From contig OU612067.1 of NCBI GenBank assembly GCA_914767715.1, positions 5,706,001 through 5,766,000 on the forward strand: a stretch of DNA of 60,000 bases, written 5' to 3'. This stretch comes from Membranipora membranacea. Its lineage: Eukaryota > Bryozoa > Gymnolaemata > Cheilostomatida > Membraniporidae. The position numbers were made by a program, and so were the translations under genes. The notes beneath the pieces are model-generated. The model ran no database searches. It was not told the DNA's origin and saw nothing but the letters and a program-made list of their open reading frames with translations. Below are positions 10,236 through 19,800 of this stretch, one piece after another. Position 1 is the first letter of the stretch. The number at the start of each line of letters is the position of its first letter.

Positions 10236-13200
10236 GCTAAAGCTGTTTCTTATGCTGATACATTCTCATTCAAACTCGTAGATATGGCCCACCGAGTCAA
10301 GTCTGAGTCAATTACACGCAGTCTTGTTGTCGACTCGGGTGCAACATTGCATATACTTATTGACCCCAACCGTTTCGTTGACTATGATAACACTTTCAAA
10401 CCGGCAAACCACTTTGTCGAAGTCGCAGATGGTCACATGAGCAACGAAATCATAACTGCTAAGGTTAAGGCTAAGTATAGTGTGCTAGATTCTGAGGGCG
10501 TATCACATGACATAACACTCGAAAACGCACTACTAGCCCCATCATTTCCCACAAATCTGTTCTCAGTTCGTGCTGCTGTGGGTAAGGGCGCTAATGATGT
10601 CTTCTTGAAGGATGAAAACTACGTACAGGCTGGTAACACAAGGTTCAATCTCAGACATGATATGAACTTGTACTATCTCCAAACAAATGATAGGCCTACA
10701 GCAGCATATACCACTAAGTCCCTCGAACAGTGGCATATCGATTCAGGTCATATGAATTATGAAGATATCGTCAAACTAGCTGACGTCACAAATGGTATGA
10801 CTATCAGTAAGTCATGCGAACCAGGTACATGCATAGTGTGTAAAGAGAGTAAGATGATCAATCAGCCAAAAATTCAGGATGACAAACCAATCCTGACTGC
10901 TGCACCTCTGCAGCGTGTCTACAGCTATATACAAGGCCCTATACGACTGGTCCCCCATCCAAACAAGGCCACCGCTATTGTATCAATTTTGTTGATGAAT
11001 ACTCTTCTATGCTTTTTATTTATTGTCTAAGGTCCAAAGATGAGGCACATGTAGCTTTCAAACAGTTCCTTAGTGATATAGCTCCAATAGGGCAGGTGAA
11101 AGAGTTACACAAGGACAACGGCGGTGAGTACATAGGTAAGGACTTTCAGTCAGTATTACTCGATAGAGGTATAAAACATACCACAACAGCTCCACACTCA
11201 CCATATCAAAATGGTAAGGCAGAACGATCCTGGCGTAGTCTGATGGAAATGGCACGTTGCCTAATAACCAGTGCTAATATTCTCAAACAGCTATGGCCAT
11301 ATGCTGTCAAGTATGCAGTATATCTCCGAAATAGAGGATTCCAGCGACGCACTGGTAAAACTGCATATGAGCTATTCTCAAAATACAAGCCTGACATGCG
11401 AAAGATCCACACATTCGGTGCTGAGTGCACATACTACATCGAATCGTATAAACACAAGCTAGACTCACGAGGTAAACGTGGTATCTACGTCGGCGTGAAC
11501 ACTAACAGTCAAGGTTACTATATCCTCACCGATAACCAGCAGATACTCACATCTCGCAACGTCATCACACACAAACCGACCGTATCGTCTTCGAACTACA
11601 TCAAAGAGTCAGAACCAGAACCTGGTGTATCCCTCTGTACTCACAAGCTAAAAGGTACTGAGGGAACAGTGTCAGAGCAATTTGTCACTGAAGAGGCCCA
11701 AGATCACCCAGACAATTGTGATCCTGACACTAGCCTGGTCAACCAGGGGCCAACAGAGGCTAGCTGTGAACCGGAAATCCCAGAGGTGTCTAATGATGGT
11801 TACACTAGTCTACAGAGAGAGCGTAAGAAACCTGCTTACCTCAACGACTATTATCTCACAGCCTCCATTGACTTTGCATATTCTGCTGTAGCCTGTATAC
11901 CTGAAACGTATGAGCAGGCAGTCAAAAGCCCTGACTCAGAATATTGGAGAGCAGCTATGGACAAAGAAATGGGGACAATCACACAAAATGACACCTGGGA
12001 CGTAAAACCACTACCTGATGGATGATCTGAAACCAAGGGTAGATGGGTATACACAATCAAACAAGGCAAAGATGCCAACGAAACCCAATTCAAGGCATGG
12101 TATCTAGCCAAAGGCTTCACACAAGTCCATGGTATCGATTACTATGACACATACTCACCCACGACACGTTTCACATCCATCAGAGCACTGTTACAGAAAG
12201 CTGCTAATGACAACATGGTCATACATCAACTTGATGTGAAAAGTGCCTACCTTAACGCTCCTATCGATACCGATCTATATCTACAACAGCCGCCTGGATA
12301 TGAACGATCATTTCACACACAGCGGCTAACCTGCCACTTGAAGAAGTCCCTATACGGACTCAAGTAATCTGGTCGCAACTGGCACCAAACCCTCACAGAT
12401 TTCTTGAAATCTGAAAACTTCATACCCAACGACAATGATCGATGTGTGTACAAATCCACACATGTTGATGATCCAACTTACATACTATTCTGGGTTGATG
12501 ATATTCTCATTGCCAGTAAGTTGACCGCAGCCATCACCGATATCAAACAGAAACTAGGCCAAAGATTCCGCATGGACGACCGCGGTGAACTCAACTGGTT
12601 TCTAGGTATCGACTTCACCCGCCATCATGGTAGTAACTACCAAATGTCTCAGAGACGCTACACTGAAGAGATCCTGAAACGATTTGGTATGTCCGACTGT
12701 AGACCTGTCAAGACCACAGCTGACAGAAATCTCAGTCTAACCAAAGCTACCGACGCCGGACATGATAAGGTAAAAGACTATCCCTACCGCCGACTAGTAG
12801 GAAGTCTTATCTACCTCAACGCCACAAGACCCGACATAAGTTGGGTAATCTCTAAACTATCACAGTTTCTCGACAAACCTGGCCCTCCACACATAACCGC
12901 CGCCAAACGAGTTCTCAGATATTTCAAGGGAACAGTTGATCATTCTCTCATGTTCTCACCCACTGATGGAGAACTCACTGGTTATTGTGATGCCGACTGG
13001 GCAGGTGACTGTGAAGATCGTAGATCAACAACAGGATACATATTCACACTCGCTATAGGTGCTGGTACACCAATCGGTTGGAAATCCCGTAAGCAAACCA
13101 CAGTAGCACTATCCTCAACTGAAGCTGAGTACACGGCACTGTCTGATGCGACTAAGGAGATCATCTAACTCCGTTCGTTTTGTGAATCCCTCGTCATGAT

Positions 13201-13427
13201 ACAACCAACAACCAACGTCATATACAACGACAGTCAGAGCGCACTTTCCCTTAGTAAAGGCAATCCCGTCTCGCACAATCGAACCAAACATATCGACATA
13301 CGCCACCACTTTATACGTGAGCAGAAACACATCGCATTTCAATACATAACACTGTAGAGAACCCCGCAGACTGTCTAACAAAACCGTCGATATGTCCGTT
13401 GGTCCGTATAGGATTCATCATTGAGGG
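10236..13427 (+). pseudogene. pol: Copia pol: protease, integrase, RT, RNase H (decayed)
   Basis: In order: a protease with LVVDSGATLHI; the pre-integrase zinc region (HIDSGHMNYEDI, then CEPGTCIVC); an integrase with KDNGGEY and SPYQNGKAERSW; RT with DVKSAYLNAPID, KSLYGLK and FWVDDILIAS; and RNase H with GYCDADWAGD and SSTEAEYTAL. Damage: the first integrase Asp is Tyr (codon 10926-10928), the frame changes near 11009-11030, TGA at 12023, TAA at 12365 (in the KSLYGLKQ motif), TAA at 13166, and later stops. Only partial frames remain (11009-12025 and 12404-13168). Confidence 0.92.
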
Positions 13428-13431
13428 GGCG
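13421..13431 (+). promoter_or_regulatory. Copia polypurine tract
   Basis: A short purine run, TTGAGGGGGCG, lies immediately upstream of the 3' LTR, the expected position for plus-strand priming. It is short and ends in CG, perhaps through mutation. Confidence 0.65.
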
Positions 13432-14291
13432 TGTGAAGATGTGAATAGTAGCAACCGCAAATCCTGTCATAGAACTTTAAATTTATCTCCCCGTTAACAG
13501 TAGTAGGACAACTCTTATTAGCCTGTGCCTCATCTTAGTTTTAGTTTACACTCTATAACATTTTTATATTCTTACAAATAGTTGAAAACCTTGACATGAT
13601 ACATACAAGTAGATAAGATTTATAATGTTTGTTTTAACTCCATTATTGATTTATACTTCCTTCTGGTTCTGACTTCTGAGATGATAACATTAAAGTGGCA
13701 GACAACCACAAAAGTTATATTTTGATATTTGATGCGTAATGATGTACTCCTTCTAAATTTGGACGTTGTAAATAAATGTTAAATTTGTAAATTTTAATTA
13801 TTTCAATTACAAACTCTCGCCACCATTTTGTTTCAGTAACACAAATACCCATACTCTCAAAATAAATATATTTTTGGAAAAAAATGGTGTTTAAAAGAAT
13901 TTGTTTCTAGAATTGTAACAGTTATCTTTTGTTGTGTCAATGTTAATACATAAACTGTCATCTCTAATACAAAATCATCTACAAATTCAATATTATTGCT
14001 TTCAATAACAAGAAATAAGCATTTTCTTTGAGAGTTTTAATAGCTTCTCAACTTAATTCAGTTCATTGCAGCCATGGGGTGGAGGGGCTACTGACTGCCC
14101 TGTGGTGCAGATCCAAAACTTATACCTTGGATTTCGATTGTTGAGTATGTTGTCTACTGGTTGAAGGCTAATTGTATCTTGATACGTATTTAGTGGTGCC
14201 AGGGTTGTCTGCTACTTTAAATACTTGTTCCTCCAAATATATTTCCTGTTTATTCCACTATACACATGATATGGCACACTCCCAATCAACA
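13432..14291 (+). repeat. Copia 3' LTR interrupted by a MITE
   Basis: The LTR begins TGTGAAGATGTGAATAG and ends CCCAATCAACA. It is colinear with the 5' LTR apart from a 527-bp gain (MITE plus one TTAA). The next five bases, GAGCG, are the target duplication. Confidence 0.93.
13694..14216. mobile_element. 523-bp TTAA-flanked MITE inside the 3' LTR
   Basis: Ends are AGTGGCAGACAACC and the complement of GGTTGTCTGCTACT, giving a 14-bp inverted repeat with one mismatch. TTAA stands at 13690-13693 and again at 14217-14220. The uninterrupted 5' LTR has a single TTAA at this site (ACATTAAATACTTG), which proves the insertion and its target duplication. No transposase frame is present. TTAA targets are typical of piggyBac-like transposases, but the termini do not begin with the usual CCC, so the superfamily is an inference. 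Confidence 0.93.
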
Positions 14292-15710
14292 GAGCGAAGA
14301 CGAAGAAATTTTATCTGGGGCATTGGCTAAACATCAGAATATTATACGATGACTTTAGAAGCCACTGCCAGCAACCTCCGTCAATGAGCTGGTATAGGGA
14401 CTGGTTTATTACCAACACAAACATCGGATTCTTCATTCCCAAATCTGGTCTGTAAGTAGTCCATTCCACTGTAGATTTATGGTAAACTGAGATAGAGTCT
14501 GTATCGTGCGCTTCAATTGATTGGATGCTATTCAGTTATAAATGCTCTTGAGCAAAGTGGCATAATCCAACCTTGTTTTTGTTTTAGCTGTGACCGATGT
14601 ATCCAGTTCGACCGGATATGGGGTGACCAGGCAGCACATGAGATACACAAGAACAGGAAAGACCTAAGTAAGGAGGAGAAAGCTGGAGATCGAATCAAGC
14701 CGAATACCACCAATGTAAGCTTCGATCATGCAGGTGCCACGCTTGGCAGCGGGCTCTGCTTTTTATAAACAAAAACTCACTCCTTTTAACCTTTGTTTTC
14801 ATGCAACTGTAAGTGATGCTAGTACACATGGTTACTGTTACACCTGGACGGAAGTGGAAGGCATGACACTGCCCCACTTTGCAAAAACCAATAGATGTCT
14901 ACATTATCACCAGTGTATGTATGATGATCTCACCAACGAAGGTACAGCAGGAAGAACAGCCACCGAGTTGATTTCTGTGCTGTACAAGATCATACGAGAT
15001 AGTCCCCTTAGGGGTAAGAAGACACTTATCATCTCCGCTGACAACTGCAGCTCGCAGAATAAGAACCATTACATTTTTGGCATGTTCTGGGCCCTTGTAA
15101 ATGCCGCAGATAATAACATTTCAACGGTTACATTGAAATTCTCCGAGGCTGGCCATACTTTTATGGCAGCCGACTCTGTACATGCTGGGGTCGAGCGCTG
15201 TATGACCCTGGCCAAGAGCGTAATCGACCCCGACCACTTTTCTGAGTGTGTGACGCGGGCCACCGCTAACTCTATTGTTATCCGAATGGGCCCAGCAGAT
15301 TTTTTTGACTTTCCTTTCCCGGCCTCCGCAAAAAACTTGGGAGAGATTCCTGGCCGCTCCTGAGGGATTTGTGTGTGGTGGAGTTCCGGGCGTGGGTGAA
15401 GAGGGATTTTGATGGGTAGTTTGAAAGGTTCGACTACCTGCAAAAATAACTGAAAAAAACAGGACTAAATCTGTTCTACCGAAGCCTGCACCAGGCTGAC
15501 GGTGCAGCAGACCTGGCTTCCGGTGATGACCCAGATCCCGACGACGAGCACAGTTGAACCTTTGAATTCTCACTGTTGATCCCCTTTCATTCTTGAACTG
15601 TTTGGGAACGCTCGTGACAAAGCCTTTTACTTTTTATGTTAACTGTGTATAATTATGTTATGTTTTTTCTCTTGATTTTCTTTAAATTGAATTAATTTTA
15701 ATTTTATGTT

Positions 15711-15716
15711 AATAAA
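15711..15716 (+). promoter_or_regulatory. Possible polyadenylation signal of the DDE-like gene
   Basis: AATAAA in AT-rich DNA about 155 bases after the last in-family codon (near 15557), on the same strand. No transcript evidence is available. Confidence 0.35.
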
Positions 15717-16096
15717 AATTGATTTGCTTACACACCTACAACAACATACTGTATCTGACTCTCCGTTTACAAACTAATTATGCTGGATTGTGATAGTTTA
15801 AATCGAAGCTATGTCTGAGTAATTAAATGCAATGATCAAGACAGACTGAGACGTAAAACGAACACAAGTCGAGTGAGCTTTGGGTTCATATTGATGATGA
15901 GACATATGTGAATTATTGATGTTGATGTGACGCTTTGCATAAAACTGGCAACTCAGGGGACTATCACTGGTTTATGCTCGGTGCTGCTTGGGCACCGAGC
16001 AAAAAACAGACAAGTTGGAAACTTATACGGGTTTTTGTCAAGCAAACCCATCTACATGAATTTGGTGAGTTAAATATAATATTATATCTAAATATA
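15717..16096. other. No gene seen
   Basis: AT-rich sequence between the DDE-like gene and segmental copy 2. The text 'tgctcggtgctgcttgggcaccgagca' (15974-16000) forms a short hairpin (TGCTCGGTGC with GCACCGAGCA). Confidence 0.5.
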
Positions 16097-16892
16097 TCAT
16101 GAGTAGCCAGAATGCTTTTCTTTATGTAAAAAAATCCTCTCCAGCAACTGCAATAATGCTATTCTTCTGAACAAAGAAAATACCTCTGACTAGGTAGTTC
16201 ATAATAGATAATCCGTAACAAACCTGCTAGAACCGAGTCTAATCCGACAAAGAAAAAATAATTGCAGATTTGAAAACTGTGAGCAGTTCCAACTGTGGGT
16301 AAAAAAAACGAAACAACACATCGATTGATTAGTCCGAACAACAGTCTCATCGACTGAAATGCATCAGACAGGAACATAGCCTCAACATTACATGCATGAA
16401 GAGACATAGGAGAGGTGGATAATAGTAACCTTACCAGAAACAAAGCCTCTGACTTCCAAAACAGGCTGCTAGGAGCTCACCGACAATTAATAACGGCCAA
16501 GGTAGGGGGAGAGATTACGATGTCTGATGACAAATTCAACAATTTAAACAAGGTTTATTTGTGTGGATACTTGTAAAAGGAATAATTCACGTAAATATAA
16601 AAAACTATGAAATGGTTTATTTTATTACAGCCAGTCATGAACCCAAGGTCACCTTGACTTTATGCCAGACTGTTGCTAAAAAATCCTCTACGACAACGCT
16701 GAGCTGGCTAGCAAACAGTAAGACACGCTTTGAAAAAAAATCAGAGCTACAGACCGAGCTAAAAAGCGGAATAAATATGCATAACTAAAAGTTTATTATC
16801 ACCAATTGAACTAGATGAGCACATGCTTGCTCTACATCTGGTTTGGCACTATAGGGAAGAGAGGGAATCTAACCATATCAATGCCAAAAAAA

Positions 16893-19800
16893 TCACAGAT
16901 GGCTTTCCGTCTTGATATCTTCTCCATTTTGAGTTTCCCTACCTACCTGTTCGGCTCGATATACAGAATTTTGGGTACTGCTAAAAGCATTCATTATTTT
17001 ATGTTCAGTAATAAGTCTCCCTGTTTTTTTGTAGTCCAGATATGTTTCCAAGATAAACCGATTTAGTGAGTGAAGCTGAGCACTGTATTCCTCTATCTGT
17101 AACATGACGTCACAATGTTGAATAATCTGTGATTCAATTATGGTTGTTTATACTAACAGTATCAAAATTCATTTATAACTGTTAACTGTTAGATCACAGT
17201 TATTATAACAGAACTACTTTATGACTACAACCCATCTCCAAAAAGAGTAAACTCAGATCAAATTCTATTAAAACAGTCTCACAAGTTCTCACAACATGTA
17301 GTGGACTCATTGCAACCGACATAAGACATGAGAATAGCTCTTTTAGAAGTAATGGTATCACAACAAATCAGGTTGAGCAGAACCCTAGACCAACTCCAGC
17401 CAAGAGATTATTTCAGACATTACCGTGAGCCAGCTAGCTTCAGATATTTCCTGAGTACATCTTTTAATTTCTGTTGAGGTGGCTCTCATGAGGCATGCAT
17501 AGTAAAAGTCAGAATTCCCGTATCTAAACTTGTGTAAATGTCTGTAGGCAAGAATTCCAACAAACTCGCAGTGTATGCCTGTTTCCTCAAACACTTCACG
17601 TTTTGCTGTTTCAGCCAAGTCTTCACCTGAACGTAAAACAAACCGGCTCAGCACAAACTCAACATCATGGTGATATGTGATATAAACAAGTTTGAAACCA
17701 GTCACTTGTTCAGACAGTACAGAAATAAGCTACTGTCATGCCATATTCCATAGAGCCTGGGTACCAACTTTTTTTATGCAAAGAGATCGTTACAAATTTC
17801 CAATGATAAAAGAGCCTAATTTAGGCCGCCAGCCAGCTATGAGTAAGCCGGTTTTGTCCAAAAACTTATGTCCACAGAGAAGGTTATATCCTTACTCTGT
17901 GTTATGTTCTTTGAAAGTGCCGGAGTCATGTTCTCATTGGACCTCATTGGACAACTTCAAGCTAAGATCTGTTGTGTTTTTTGACAGGGATCAGGGAGTT
18001 TGGGATATAAAATCCCAAACTCCCTGCTGGGATTTACATACAACTTGAAGTTATCTACTCAGGTTGGGTGTGTAGACAACTCCACACAACAACAGTGATA
18101 AAAGTATTAAAAAAAAACCGAAACTCATCAATCAAAACAAAGCCACAACACAAGTGCATGGGTCAATTAAGAAATCCACAATCATACTGGTACAAAAAAG
18201 ATATCACCTCAGAATCAATATCCAACACAATTCAGAATACAGACAAGGCCTCATTGCTGGCCTGATTCCCAGGCTTATGTGTATTAAAATGTGAACATAC
18301 CATTTCTCATTCCGATTAGTCACAAAGTTAACACAGGGGCACATGACGTTAAAAAGAACGAGGTGTGTTGTTAGTATCCTATGCTGAATGGGTCATGCAT
18401 AAGTATGGGAAGAGCAAACGGAAAACATTGGCAAGCAAATAACATATTGGCTTGAATGGGATATTTGGTACCCTCAACGCCACTTTATGTTTCGATGATC
18501 TATGTTCTGTTCATAGGGAACCGATGGAGCTTGGGACTGCCAAGCCTTGGATTAGTTAAACCATTTCTGTGGTAGGTTATTCGAATATTTAGATTAATTG
18601 TTTTGTTTTTTTTTATTATTGTAAATGTTTGCTTTAAAATAAGACCCTTGTGATTCTCTTTTGAGAACAGTCTATCAGACATTATTATCTTTTATTAGGA
18701 CGAGCAAAAAACAGAAACAGAGGGCGGCATGGAGGTAACCATCAGCACCAGAGCATGAGCATGGAGGTTAACAGGAGCCCGACCAGCCCACTAGACTGCG
18801 AGACATCTTTGTCAAACCAGACGAGCTCAATGGCTGGAACATTCACATGTAATCCATACATGCCTCCCGCACAATTCACCCCTGATTTGGCTAATATGCA
18901 AGTTGTCCTCTTGCCATACGTAATGAACCCGGAGAGTTATTTCTGATGCATATTTGTAAAACTGACTTCTGATGTAATTGTCCCTCAGCAGATTGTAGCC
19001 AAGCTGGTATCATAATAGTTTCCTGTCATGATGTCACAGACAGCTATAAGTAAGCTGAGGATGGCGCATAATTTATGTTAAAATTATGTTCTTTGAAAGT
19101 GCCATGTTCTCACCTGACCTCATTGGACAACTTCAAGTTAAGATCGGATCTGTTTTAAAATGTAAACATGCCATTTCTCATTTTGATTAGTCACAAAGTT
19201 AACACATGGGCACATGACGTTAAAAAGAACGACGTGTGTTGTTGGTATCCTATGTTGAATGGGTCATGCATAAGTATAGGAACAGCAAACGGAAAACATT
19301 GGCAAGCAAATAACATATTGGCTTGAATGGGATATTTGGTACCCTCAACGCCACTTTATGTTTCGATGATCTATGTTCTGTTCTTAGGGAACTCCCTAAG
19401 CCATCCATCAGTTATTCCATATCTATGGTTAGATATTCTAATATTTATATTATTGTTTTTTTATCATCGTATATGTTCGGTTTTTTTGTATATAAATTGT
19501 TGACTCTCCATCACTATCCCTGACCTGTCACTAGGCTTAAATCCATATCTCACCGCCAACTGTCTAACACGATGATCTAATTAATTGTGACTTGTACGAT
19601 AACTTATAAGTGTGAGCAGCATCCATGAATCAAAGTGTAGCGTGTGACAAAATAGTTGTGTGTGTCTGTAATATAATTTTTCGATGTTGCAGGGCGCTAA
19701 TGAGACAGGCCGCGTTAACTCAGGATCTGTAGTTCAGGACGTACCAGTATACATAACAGAGGATGAGAAGCGGGTAAGACTGAAATTTTTGTGTTGCGAT

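Larger units (their letters stand above)
9108..14291 (+). mobile_element. Ty1/copia-type LTR retrotransposon, full length, decayed
   Basis: Two LTRs of 333 bp (the 3' one enlarged by a MITE) begin TGT and end ACA, flank gag-pol on the plus strand, and are bordered by GAGCC (9103-9107) and GAGCG (14292-14296), a 5-bp target duplication with one change. Gene order is gag, protease, integrase, reverse transcriptase, RNase H, as in copia elements. About 30 mismatches between the LTRs by eye, plus several frameshifts and stops, mark it as an old, inactive insertion. It sits inside exon B of the DDE-like gene in the same orientation. Confidence 0.95.
8820..15557 (+). pseudogene. DDE-like 'QNKN...GHT' (DUF7869-like) gene, split by copia
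   Basis: Exon A is 8820-8944 (acceptor CTCTTTCAG), reading from AARTKKVCMSNIRMPP to RLAKERLRTFN and ending in phase 2 before GTAATA. Exon B starts at 9083 (IPAHYCRA) and resumes at 14297 (KTKKFYLGHWLNI, then NIGFFIPKSGL), split by the copia element. A 136-bp intron follows (14452-14587). Exon C starts CDRCIQFDRIWGDQ, shifts frame near 14727, then runs open to TGA at 15361. It holds ISADNCSSQNKNHY and EAGHTFMAADSVH, the paired motifs of a transposase-like RNase H-fold family. After 15361 another frame continues the family's tail (VVEFRAWVKRDFDG) with stops at 15417 and 15446, ending EHS near 15557. Family naming is from memory. Catalysis, if any, would be on DNA. Confidence 0.7.

Noticed and set aside
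11070-11430. Minus-strand ORFs inside copia
   Set aside because: Shadows of the integrase frame.
15069-15573. Minus-strand open frames of 124 and 150 codons
   Set aside because: They lie exactly opposite the QNKN/GHT domain of the DDE-like gene and have no splice or family support; they mirror the coding bias of the real strand.
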